A stretch of 64,000 bases of DNA from CAZMSQ01 sp964569025 (GCA_964569025.1 CAZMSQ010000001.1:403932-467931); one strand, 5' to 3'; shown: positions 14,701 to 21,487, counted from the stretch's first letter. The notes: generated from the letters alone by a model not told the origin. A program made the numbers and translations.

Positions 14701-16892
14701 CGCTCGTTATTGCCACAGTCAATGAGCCTGGTCTTTATTTCTTACAGGTCACAAACACCCAAACTGGATGTATAAATTTTGACTCTGTCACTGTGACGAA
14801 GAGTCAGGATATTCCAATTGTTGACCCGGGATCCGACAGAACATTGACATGTACCGATTCGCTACTGTGGCTTGGCGGACCTCAAACCACGATGGGTGCC
14901 GATATTAAGTATCTGTGGTCAACTATCGATGGAGATGTCATCGAAGGGGAGGACTCAACATATGCCCTTATTGGGACTCCAGGTGAGTACACGCTTGTAG
15001 TGACAGATGAGAGCATCAATTGCACGAGCTTCAAGAAAGTCACGGTCGGGATTGATACAGCACTGCCAGTTATTGAATTGGCAGATTCTTTCGCAGTAGA
15101 TTGCACCACTCCTGAAACGATTTTAGATGCAAGTGGCTCATCTTCAGCCCCTGAGTTCCTACCCTCCTGGCAGTCTTCGACAGGTGTCCTGTTGGCCGGG
15201 GGGTCTACGCTTACACCCACAGCCACTGGTCAGGGTGAGTTTATCCTCACGCTGCTTGATTCAGAAAACGGATGTATTGCCACTGATTCAACCTTTCTTT
15301 CAGCAGACACAATTCTGCCGTTTGTAGATGTCTCCGTCAATGGGACACTCAATTGCACCACTGACGAAGTAGTTGTTGATGGTAGTGGCTCAGACAATGG
15401 AGCAGGATATACCTTTGAATGGATACCGTCTGCTGATCTCTTAGATCCGACTGTGTTGAATCCATCAACAATGGTTCCGGGTGTGTATGCTCTTGTCGTA
15501 ACAAATCTCACAAATGGATGCAGCGCCTCTGATTCAGGGCAAGTTCTGATTGATACGCTGTCACCCATCGCACAAATTGCCTCTCCTGACCAACTAACCT
15601 GCGTGGTATCGGAAGTCATACTAGATGGCTCGGCATCAACCACTGGCCCGCAGTTGGTCTACCTCTGGAGTTCCCCTCAGGGTGTACAGGTACTCTCCGG
15701 ACAAACGACTCCTCAGGCACTTGCTGGCACTTCTGCCACCTATGTCCTGCAGGTGACAGATACAGTAAATACGTGTACGTCGACAGATACTGTGATTGTC
15801 CTCATTGACACGGTTGCGCCCGTCATTGATGCCGGACCTGATATTGATATGGGATGCACAGACACGCCCGTTGTGCTTACAGTTTCGGTCAGCAGCCAGG
15901 GGGGGGATGTGGATATCCTCTGGACAGGGTCAACTATTGTAAGTGGCGGACAGACGACCTCCCCGCTCGTGCAAGGCCCGGGGCTGTTTACTGTGACTGT
16001 AACTGATTTGACGAACGGGTGTGATGCGACTGATGCGGTGGAAGTAACCATGGTGAATTTGCTTTCTGAAGCAGACGGAGGAAGTGACCAGAGTCTGTGC
16101 CCGGGCGAAGAAGTTATTCTCTCTGCCGTGCTCCCTTCGGGTTCGTCAGGAAACTGGAGCTCTCTGACCGGTGGGCAGATTGATAATCCCGCTCAGCCGC
16201 TGACATCTGTTTTGGATGGGATCATCCCAGGGGTCAATCAGTTCGTGTGGACACTCTCCACTCCAGACTGTCCTGATTACGATGCTGATACTGTCTTTAT
16301 TGACATCGAACCAACACCGCTGGCGGTACCTGACAACATTGTTATCCCCTATGGGGGTGGAAGCTTCCCCATTGGGGTCACAGACAATGATGAACTACCA
16401 GGAGTTAGCTGGTCGGTGTCGCTGCTTGACCAACCTTCCCTGGGGCGGGCCGAAGTGACTGGGCTAGGCGAAATAACGCTTGTTTCCCCTCCGCTTTATG
16501 TTGGGACACTGACATTCTCATACATCTTGTGCCATGATGAGTGCCCTGGATTGTGCGATACGGCCTTGATCACAGTTGTCATTGAACAACCCACAACTTT
16601 TCAGTTAGACAGTATTTTTGTACCGAATGTCATTACACCAAATGGTGATGGTGCAAATGACAGGCTGGTTTTTGATTTTCTGGATCTATTTAGTGACAGA
16701 TATCCCAACCCAAAACTGGTGATTTTCAACAGATGGGGTGATGTCCTGTTCGAATCAGAATCCTATATGAATGATTGGGACGGGAAAGACCAAAGTGGTC
16801 GGGATTTACCGGAAGGGACATACTATTTCGTGCTTAGAATCAAGGTGCCTGATGGGGAGGTGATCAAAGGGGACCTGACGATTATTCGGTGA
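11715..16892 (+). CDS. Giant surface adhesin: three cohesin-like domains, SprB-type repeat, 11 Cys-paired Ig-like repeats, CHU_C (T9SS type B) domain
   Basis: A 1725-residue exported protein. After a signal peptide (1-21, ending GMAQQ) come three cohesin-like beta domains of about 140 residues (each with Q-F-x-W-D/E plus a VSFSWF/LGLDW/LSVSWF strand), then one SprB-like repeat (NCGNPEGGGIDIELTGGIQP). Next are 11 Ig/PKD-like repeats of about 85 residues, each with one Cys near its start (LLTC, LSC) and one near its end (NGC/TGC), which suggests one disulfide per repeat. A Cys-containing linker domain (TPDCPDYDADTVFID) precedes the gliding-motility-associated CTD (FVPNVITPNGDGANDRLVFD ... NRWGDVLFES ... 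LPEGTYYFVLRI). It is a T9SS type B substrate whose partner is encoded just upstream. Adhesion or a cell-surface scaffold role is inferred. Confidence 0.9.
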   Translation: MSRSLIIGFILSVISFFPGMAQQPTLLFPNIDAAPGSTVCFEVLSSNFDSIFTIQFSFQWDPAVMQFVSVQGFGFPNVSSGNFGTTFVDQGKVSFSWFPFSGQPLTLPDGTPVFELCFEVIGEPGESALLTVGSDPTAIEVTKPGSFSNVGLGATGGVLNVVGSQVLELFIEDAIVGTGESFGLALTPSMFNDISSLQTTLSWDETIIQFDSVGDFQLPGLDVSDFDQTVTATGLLGLDWTAPGGTPLTFPDDQPLCTLYFTAIGQSGDSTLVEFTDELIPLEATSTSGISVGVLTDPGLVKILSPLLICTDEVVVNQSDTVCIPLVVNGFDSILSMQFTLQWDTSMLKFVGVDGFSIPYLDLQEFNLTQINVGLLSVSWFDEDFSSKTLPDSTIIFEVCFVAVGSIGDSTELQFVDDPTKIEVRDKNGDIVAFSSKTGTVFIESAIRIVDTLITQTNCGNPEGGGIDIELTGGIQPYSFIWNTGDTTEDLSNIFAGDYSVTIVDAASNTHTLVSTFFVDGNFLSPSVSTLVDTVTLDCKELPLIIAGTGPTDPQYVYEWSSSGGNVNDTLTDPLQAEVTQPGVYILSVTDTTNGCGNLDTTVVIAAAPFPVAEAGPTRLLTCADSTALLDGGSSSVGAAFVYAWSTQDGQILSGESTLNPEVGSAGTYVLSVTDTLSSCVTVSSTEVTADTASPYIDLGEEVPFACKDASVIVTPDSLESGFGVTYMWTALSGQIDPASADQQQVFVFAPGVYQLVVENESNGCIDSAQIAVFADTVSPVVELDTPAILSCVEQQATIQATALAPGVAYEYKWTALTGGSILSGADDPEVVIGALGVYRLVVTDSLNGCKSITDIEVFDDPDAPVSDAGLDTALTCDTDTIQLSGTASAVNGAFSVNWQAENGGNILSGGSSLQPVVDATGTYIMTVTDDVTGCSTTSSLEVVWDTLPPNAEAGQDKELTCIAISVLVGSPTSSQGPQFKYKWTTPNGNFSSADTLVIATVNEPGLYFLQVTNTQTGCINFDSVTVTKSQDIPIVDPGSDRTLTCTDSLLWLGGPQTTMGADIKYLWSTIDGDVIEGEDSTYALIGTPGEYTLVVTDESINCTSFKKVTVGIDTALPVIELADSFAVDCTTPETILDASGSSSAPEFLPSWQSSTGVLLAGGSTLTPTATGQGEFILTLLDSENGCIATDSTFLSADTILPFVDVSVNGTLNCTTDEVVVDGSGSDNGAGYTFEWIPSADLLDPTVLNPSTMVPGVYALVVTNLTNGCSASDSGQVLIDTLSPIAQIASPDQLTCVVSEVILDGSASTTGPQLVYLWSSPQGVQVLSGQTTPQALAGTSATYVLQVTDTVNTCTSTDTVIVLIDTVAPVIDAGPDIDMGCTDTPVVLTVSVSSQGGDVDILWTGSTIVSGGQTTSPLVQGPGLFTVTVTDLTNGCDATDAVEVTMVNLLSEADGGSDQSLCPGEEVILSAVLPSGSSGNWSSLTGGQIDNPAQPLTSVLDGIIPGVNQFVWTLSTPDCPDYDADTVFIDIEPTPLAVPDNIVIPYGGGSFPIGVTDNDELPGVSWSVSLLDQPSLGRAEVTGLGEITLVSPPLYVGTLTFSYILCHDECPGLCDTALITVVIEQPTTFQLDSIFVPNVITPNGDGANDRLVFDFLDLFSDRYPNPKLVIFNRWGDVLFESESYMNDWDGKDQSGRDLPEGTYYFVLRIKVPDGEVIKGDLTIIR

Positions 16893-16923
16893 AAGGTCGC
16901 AGAGGAATCTTTGCGGAGTCCCC

Positions 16924-17571
16924 TCAGTCAAGAAGTGTAATTTTATTCCTTCCCAGCTGTACGCTTCCTTCCTTTTCCATTTGTTTAAGAAGACGGGACA
17001 CTGCCTCTCTTGAAGCATTCAGGTCAAAGGCGATTTGCTGATGGGTGGAGTTGATGACTTTTGATTGGGCAGCCTCAGATTTTTTTTCGAGGTAATTCAT
17101 TAGCCTCTCATCCATTCGCTTGAAGGCAATCTCGTCAATGGTTTGAACCAGCTCACGCATGCGAAGGTCATATGACTGCATCACGAACTGTTGCCAGCTT
17201 TTAAATCTGCTCATCCATTCATCAACATATTGGATGGGAATTCCAATCAGCGTGGTGTCATCTTCAGCAACGGTGCGGATGTCGCTTTTTTTGTTCATCA
17301 TGCAGCAAGAGAAAGACATTGAACAGGTATCACCGGCGTTCAGATAATACAGGAAGAGTTCATTGCCGTCTTCATCTTCTCTGGATACCTTGATGCTTCC
17401 TTCAATAATCATTGGCACCATTCTTATGTAGCTGCCAAAGTCCATGAGTGTATCTCCGGCATTGAAATGGAGCAGTTTCCCATGTTCGGCAATTTCCTCC
17501 TGAAGACGGGGCTCAGAGAGTTGGGGGTATTTCCTCCGGATCGCCTGCAGAATTTCTTCTTTCTCTTTCAT
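16924..17571 (-). CDS. Crp/Fnr family regulator with a cysteine cluster
   Basis: A 215-residue cyclic-nucleotide-fold regulator with a C-terminal winged helix. The jelly roll runs from about residue 33 (LHFNAGDTLMDFG) to 112, followed by a long dimer helix and HTH residues 176-198 (THQQIAFDLNASREAVSRLL). Arg188, Glu189 and Arg193 occupy the positions that contact TGTGA in E. coli CRP. In the segment that forms the cAMP phosphate pocket in CRP, this protein reads GDTCSMSFSCCMMNKKS: the pocket Glu and Arg-Ser are absent and Cys83, Cys89 and Cys90 are present. It is therefore unlikely to bind cAMP and may sense a thiol-reactive signal. It is the last gene of the sulfur cluster, and a perfect TGTGA-N6-TCACA site lies before the first gene. 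The ATG at 17571 is chosen over 17661, which overlaps the DUF983 gene. Confidence 0.88.
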   Translation of the reverse strand: MKEKEEILQAIRRKYPQLSEPRLQEEIAEHGKLLHFNAGDTLMDFGSYIRMVPMIIEGSIKVSREDEDGNELFLYYLNAGDTCSMSFSCCMMNKKSDIRTVAEDDTTLIGIPIQYVDEWMSRFKSWQQFVMQSYDLRMRELVQTIDEIAFKRMDERLMNYLEKKSEAAQSKVINSTHQQIAFDLNASREAVSRLLKQMEKEGSVQLGRNKITLLD

Positions 17572-17611
17572 ACCTGAAGACTGAGTAATTGAGGGGAAGA
17601 GTTGTGATTGA

Positions 17612-18016
17612 TTACCGATTTGAGGAAGACTGATCGAGGTGCGGATCGTACTTGAAAACAATATTCATCCAAATGGATCGTGCCAATCGAAAAAAGTAAA
17701 TGAACGAGAATGCGTAAATTAATATTAGGAGGGCAAAGGAGACCTCGATACTCCATCCAATGATCCAGTGAAATAACATGACAAGACCGATGGCGAGCCA
17801 GGCCGTAAAGATGTATCCGACAAACATCGCGCCATAGTAAAAACCAGGTTCGGGGAGGAAATTTTGTCCGCAGTTGCTGCATGTTTCATGCATCACAAAC
17901 GGTTTTTGAAAGGAGAATGGAGGCGTCAGGAAGAGTTTTCCACTATGGCACTTTGGGCAGACAAATCCAAATATGCTGAATGCTTTTGATCCTTTTTTGA
18001 ATATGCTCATAGTCAT
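17612..18016 (-). CDS. DUF983 zinc-ribbon membrane protein
   Basis: A 134-residue protein of the DUF983 family. Two CxxC pairs near the N-terminus (FVCPKCHSGKLF and ETCSNCGQNF) form a zinc ribbon, followed by the family motif PEPGFYYGAMFVGY and two transmembrane helices (about residues 63-85 and 88-110). The function is unknown. It lies 40 bases upstream of the Crp/Fnr gene and 95 bases downstream of arsR on the same strand. Whether it takes part in sulfur metabolism or is a passenger is not known. Confidence 0.85.
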   Translation of the reverse strand: MTMSIFKKGSKAFSIFGFVCPKCHSGKLFLTPPFSFQKPFVMHETCSNCGQNFLPEPGFYYGAMFVGYIFTAWLAIGLVMLFHWIIGWSIEVSFALLILIYAFSFIYFFRLARSIWMNIVFKYDPHLDQSSSNR

Positions 18017-18111
18017 ACGTGAGTAGCAACCCGAGTCGGGAAGGTCAGGGAAAAAATGAATATGTGCAAAAATAACGGATTGTCAATAAATGAGCATGCC
18101 AAAAGGCTGGG

Positions 18112-18426
18112 TTACATGGTGCACTGACAGTTTTCGAGGCACTCAATGATGAGGGAGACATCACGCTCTTTGAGCGAGTACATCATGCTTCTTCCATCTC
18201 GCTTTGAACTGAGAATGCCTTGCAGACGCATAATTTGGAGGTGATGTGAAGTCAGGGATTGCTCACTGCCGAGCATTTCACAGATTTCGGATACCGAGAG
18301 GCGTGGGTGTTGTTCGAGAAGGTGGACGATGCCAAGCCGCAGCGGGTGGGCGATGGTTTTGAGAATCCTGCTGATTCTCTCCAGTTTTTCGGCCAGAGCA
18401 TTATCGATTGTACGCGTTTCTTCCAT
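18112..18426 (-). CDS. ArsR family regulator with C-terminal cysteines
   Basis: A 104-residue winged-helix repressor. AHPLRLGIVHLLEQHPRLSV is the first helical part, SEICEMLGSEQSLTSHHLQI the recognition region, and SSKRDGRSMMYSLKE the beta wing. Cys49 is in the helix before the recognition helix, and Cys96, Cys100 and Cys102 are at the C-terminal helix (ECLENCQCTM). Cysteines at these two ends are used by ArsR proteins that sense metals/arsenite and, in the SqrR/BigR group, persulfides; the position of Cys49 resembles the ArsR site more than SqrR Cys41. Given the neighbouring persulfide dioxygenase and YeeE genes, I favour a sulfur-responsive repressor, but metal sensing cannot be excluded. 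A 14-bp perfect palindrome (18455-18468) lies just upstream of the start. Confidence 0.88.
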   Translation of the reverse strand: MEETRTIDNALAEKLERISRILKTIAHPLRLGIVHLLEQHPRLSVSEICEMLGSEQSLTSHHLQIMRLQGILSSKRDGRSMMYSLKERDVSLIIECLENCQCTM

Positions 18427-18454
18427 TGGTACTCTTTGTTATCTGACCGCACAA

Positions 18455-18468
18455 TCTGCAATTGCAGA
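18455..18468. promoter_or_regulatory. Candidate ArsR operator (14-bp perfect palindrome)
   Basis: TCTGCAATTGCAGA is self-complementary and lies 29-42 bases upstream of the arsR start, a typical place for an autoregulatory ArsR operator. I did not find a second copy in front of the persulfide dioxygenase gene. Confidence 0.45.
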
Positions 18469-18507
18469 ATGGTGAAAAACACGCCGGCTGTAAAAGGAAA
18501 TGGCGTG

Positions 18508-18575
18508 TGGCCATGCAAGCAGGAATCAACACGAACGATGGTGCTGAACTATATGATTCCCTGTTTGCATGGCCA
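18508..18575. repeat. Long imperfect inverted repeat between yeeE and arsR
   Basis: The arms 18508-18528 and 18554-18575 pair over 20 positions with one mismatch and one single-base bulge (TGGCCATGCAA opposite TTGCATGGCCA at the outer ends), around a loop of 25 bases. On the minus strand it lies after the second yeeE stop (18625) and before arsR. It has no clean T tract, so it may be a terminator/processing hairpin that separates transporter from regulator expression, or a small structured RNA. Confidence 0.55.
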
Positions 18576-18624
18576 TTTCAATCAGGTTACTGAGTAGTAG
18601 AAACGCCTTCAGTCCTATGATGGT

Positions 18625-19038
18625 TCAATGAGGCAGTTTGTGTCGGATCATTCCATAGGTCCAGGTACCCACTACAGCACTCGCAATAACGACAAGCATA
18701 ATCCAGTACCCATGACCTACGAGTGTATACATAGGGCCCGGGCATGCGCCGGTCATTGCCCACCCGAGACCAAAAATGGTTCCGCCAAACAGGTATCTGG
18801 GTATGCTCATTTCTTTCGGTGAGAGTTGGATTGATTCACCGGTCCAGCTTTTCCATTGGAAACGCTTGATGGCGGCTACATAGAGGGCTCCGAAAAACAC
18901 AGCAGACCCTATGATGCCGTACATGTGAAAACTTTGGAAGTGAAACATTTCCTGGATTCGATACCAGGATACTGCTTCAGATTTTGTCATGATGACACCA
19001 AAAACGATACCGAGCAGAAGAAATTTAAGAAGTTTCAT
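18625..19038 (-). CDS. YeeE/YedE (DUF395) family sulfur transporter, second half-size subunit
   Basis: A 137-residue inner-membrane protein with about four helices, related to one half of YeeE/TsuA-type thiosulfate permeases. The key motif is GLGWAMTGACPGPMYTLVGHG with its conserved cysteine (here GWAMTGACPGP), which in YeeE/TsuA transporters relays thiosulfate through the membrane. The N-terminus KFLLLGIVFGVIMTKSEAVS is also typical. The ATG at 19038 is chosen because the first membrane helix begins there; the longer frame to 19203 runs back into the upstream yeeE gene. It lies 35 bases downstream of the other half-size gene, and together they resemble the PmpA/PmpB pair. The transported species is probably thiosulfate or another sulfane-sulfur compound (inference). 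Confidence 0.87.
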   Translation of the reverse strand: MKLLKFLLLGIVFGVIMTKSEAVSWYRIQEMFHFQSFHMYGIIGSAVFFGALYVAAIKRFQWKSWTGESIQLSPKEMSIPRYLFGGTIFGLGWAMTGACPGPMYTLVGHGYWIMLVVIASAVVGTWTYGMIRHKLPH

Positions 19039-19073
19039 GAGAATGACAGATTTGGCGTGAAGGAGGAGGGTGG

Positions 19074-19676
19074 TTAGAGTTGGAGAATCATCGGAAGAAA
19101 GAAATACGACATAGCAAGCCCGCCGATAAAGAATCCGATGACCGCGATCAATGAAGGAAGTTGCAGATTGGATAATCCGCTTATTGCATGTCCAGACGTA
19201 CACCCTCCGGCGTATCTGGTGCCAAAGCCAATCAAAAATCCGCCTCCGATAATTAGTATGAGTCCCTGCAGTGTAGCCAAGGCCCCGAAATTAAATATCT
19301 GCAGGGGGAGAAATCCCCGTCCCTCTGCCAAAGTCTGTGGGGTGGAGATGCCCATCTCTGCGAGGGTGGCAACTGTTGCCTGAGAGACCTGAACGGGCTC
19401 AGGGCTGGCAAGAAGGTGTGCACCGACAAACCCTCCAATGGCTGTACCAACCATAAACATCAGATTCCAGCGTTGCGTTTTCCAGTCAAAATCAAAGAGA
19501 GACGCCCGCTTGCCACCTCCCATCATGCTGCACATGGTGCGCAAATTGGCTGACATGCCAAAACTTTTATTCAGCATCAGGAGGACAAACATGGTTGTGG
19601 CAATCATGAAGCCAGAAAATGCCCAATGCCAGGGCTGGGAAATCCAGCTAAGAATCTGTTCAATGACAAGTTGCAT
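19074..19676 (-). CDS. YeeE/YedE (DUF395) family sulfur transporter, first half-size subunit
   Basis: A 200-residue inner-membrane protein with about five helices. The DUF395 signature GFGTRYAGGCTSGHAISGL, with its conserved cysteine, lies near residue 160. Other conserved parts are NLMFMVGTAIGGFVGAHLL and LIAVIGFFIGGLAMSYFF. The loop between helices (about 95-125) is longer than in the partner protein. Family members import thiosulfate or related sulfur compounds. It stands between the persulfide dioxygenase gene (95 bases upstream) and the second half-transporter, so import and oxidation of sulfane sulfur are probably co-expressed. Confidence 0.88.
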   Translation of the reverse strand: MQLVIEQILSWISQPWHWAFSGFMIATTMFVLLMLNKSFGMSANLRTMCSMMGGGKRASLFDFDWKTQRWNLMFMVGTAIGGFVGAHLLASPEPVQVSQATVATLAEMGISTPQTLAEGRGFLPLQIFNFGALATLQGLILIIGGGFLIGFGTRYAGGCTSGHAISGLSNLQLPSLIAVIGFFIGGLAMSYFFLPMILQL

Positions 19677-19718
19677 GGTGTAAGATTTTTTAAGAGGAAC
19701 ATATTGAGAATAGAAGAA

Positions 19719-19742
19719 CGGTGAGGCATTCCAACCTCACCG
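19719..19742 (-). terminator. Hairpin between the dioxygenase and yeeE genes
   Basis: CGGTGAGG and CCTCACCG form a perfect 8-bp stem with an 8-base loop. On the minus strand it is followed by TTCTTCTATTC, which is only moderately T-rich. It could partly terminate transcription or stabilise the upstream message, giving unequal expression within the cluster. Confidence 0.45.
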
Positions 19743-19771
19743 CTCATCAATTCACCTTCTGTCATGTACAT

Positions 19772-21211
19772 TTAGGCCATGACCGCCTCAATCTGCTCAT
19801 TAGTGAGCGTTGTGGGGCAGACATAATCAGTTTTTGGAACATCTGTCTTGGCAATTGCGTCAAATCCACCGGCAATGTCAATCAGGTTTTCAAATCCGCG
19901 TGACTTCAAAATGGAAGTGGCGGTCATCGATCGGTATCCTCCCTTGCAGTGGAGGAAATAGGTGCTCTCTTTTGAGAGCTTATTCATGTTCTTATTAATG
20001 AAATCAAGGGGGAAGGAGTGCGCTCCTTCGACATGCTCGGCCAAAAATTCAGTTGGCTTGCGCACATCAAGGACCTCGCCGCTGAGTGAGGCAAAACGGC
20101 CTGCGAATTCTTCCGCAGAGATTGAAGTGATTGAATCGACTTCCTTACCTGCTTTTTTCCAGGCGTCAATTCCACCCTCCAGATATCCAAGGGTATTATC
20201 GTAACCAACCCGGGAGAGCCTTGTAATGGTTTCTTCAATCCGACCCTCTTCTGCTACAACCACAATGGGTTGTTTCAGATCAGGAATCAGAGCTCCGACC
20301 CAAGGAGCAAAACTGCCATCGAGACCGATATTAATGGCATTGGGGACAAACCCATCCTTGAACGTCTGCTCATGACGTGTATCGAGTACCAATGCACCGT
20401 GCTGATTGACGACTTCTTCAAACGCATCTGGGTTCAAGGCAATAGAGCCGCGTTCGAGTACCTGATCGAAGTCCTGGTAGCCTTCTTTATTCAGTCTTGC
20501 ATTTTCTGCAAAATAGGTAGGCGGGGGCAGCAGGCCCTCGGTGACTTCGTGAATAAACTCGTCACGCGTCATGTCCGCACGGAGTGCATAGTTGGTGGCT
20601 TTCTGATGTCCGAGTGTGTCCCAGGTTTCTTTACTCATGTTTTTCCCACAGGCTGATCCGGCACCGTGAGCGGGATAGACAATCACCTCATCAGGGAGGG
20701 TCATTATTTTTCCACGGAGGCTGTCATACAGCATGCCTGCAAGCTCCTCCTGCGTCATGTCTGCTGCTTTTTGAGCCAAGTCCGGACGGCCCACATCGCC
20801 GATGAACAAGGTGTCACCGCTGAAAATGGCGTGCTCTTTTCCATCAGCATCAATGAGCAAATAGGTTGTAGATTCAGGGGTGTGGCCCGGGGTGTGTAAT
20901 ACCTTGAAGGTCAGATCCCCAACTTTTAGAGTCTCACCATCTTTTGCCACGTGGACATCGTAGCTGGTTTTTGCAGTAGGACCATATACTATGGTGGCTC
21001 CCGTCTTTCGGGCAAGATCAATGTGGCCAGAAACGAAATCAGCATGAAAATGAGTTTCGAAGATATACTTCAACTTTGCACCCTCCATTTCAAGTTTGTC
21101 AATGTATGGCTGCGTTTCACGCAGTGGGTCAATGATGACAGCCTCACCATTTGATTCGATGTAATAGGCTCCCTGAGCCAGGCATCCGGTATAAATTTGC
21201 TCAAGTTTCAT
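19772..21211 (-). CDS. ETHE1-like persulfide dioxygenase fused to two rhodanese domains
   Basis: A 479-residue cytoplasmic protein. The N-terminal metallo-beta-lactamase fold has the iron-ligand motif THFHADFVSGH near residues 52-63, VLHTPGHTPEST, FSGDTLFIGDVGRPDL and YPAHGAGSACG, as in ETHE1/BLH persulfide dioxygenases that oxidise glutathione or other persulfides to sulfite. The first rhodanese domain (about 270-365) reads VVVAEEGRIEE where the active-site Cys loop should be, so it is catalytically dead. The second (about 375-470) has a full loop, FLHCKGGYRSM, with Cys near 420. The ATG at 21211 fits the family N-terminus (MKLEQIYTGCLAQGAYYIE). It is the first gene of the sulfur cluster; its promoter carries a Crp-type site. 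Confidence 0.92.
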   Translation of the reverse strand: MKLEQIYTGCLAQGAYYIESNGEAVIIDPLRETQPYIDKLEMEGAKLKYIFETHFHADFVSGHIDLARKTGATIVYGPTAKTSYDVHVAKDGETLKVGDLTFKVLHTPGHTPESTTYLLIDADGKEHAIFSGDTLFIGDVGRPDLAQKAADMTQEELAGMLYDSLRGKIMTLPDEVIVYPAHGAGSACGKNMSKETWDTLGHQKATNYALRADMTRDEFIHEVTEGLLPPPTYFAENARLNKEGYQDFDQVLERGSIALNPDAFEEVVNQHGALVLDTRHEQTFKDGFVPNAINIGLDGSFAPWVGALIPDLKQPIVVVAEEGRIEETITRLSRVGYDNTLGYLEGGIDAWKKAGKEVDSITSISAEEFAGRFASLSGEVLDVRKPTEFLAEHVEGAHSFPLDFINKNMNKLSKESTYFLHCKGGYRSMTATSILKSRGFENLIDIAGGFDAIAKTDVPKTDYVCPTTLTNEQIEAVMA

Positions 21212-21248
21212 GTGTAAAATTTTTTTTATATTGTTGGAAGAATGAAAG

Positions 21249-21294
21249 CAAAGATAGGCAGTGGTCATGTCTTGAGTCTGTGACAGCAGTCACA
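21249..21294 (-). promoter_or_regulatory. Promoter of the sulfur cluster with Crp-type activator site
   Basis: On the minus strand TATCTTTG (21256 to 21249) is a perfect -7 box, but there is no TTG at the -33 position. Instead TGTGACAGCAGTCACA (21279-21294), a perfect TGTGA-N6-TCACA palindrome, is centred at 21286.5. With a start 5-7 bases after the -7 box, the site centre falls at about -42 to -44, close to the class II activation position. The leader to the ATG would be about 30 bases. Confidence 0.65.
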
Positions 21295-21487
21295 TTTGGA
21301 AATTCTAATATTTCCGGAATATCACTCGCTATTATGTCAGCTGCGCCTGAGAAGATACTGCTTTTGTTATTGACTCTTTTATTTGCATGCCCGGGTATTT
21401 TGATTGCGCGGACATTTGAATGGGCGCCATTCTTTGAATATTGAAACTTCGTATCCTTACTATAGATTTTCCAAATTCAGGGTTGCA

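Noticed and set aside
13300..16100. Tandem repeats considered as a CRISPR or satellite array
   Set aside because: The repetition is at protein level (about 85-residue Ig-like units) with diverged DNA, inside one long open frame.
20270..20656. 128-codon plus-strand frame within the dioxygenase gene
   Set aside because: It is a shadow of a strongly conserved minus-strand gene; no start context and no family resemblance.
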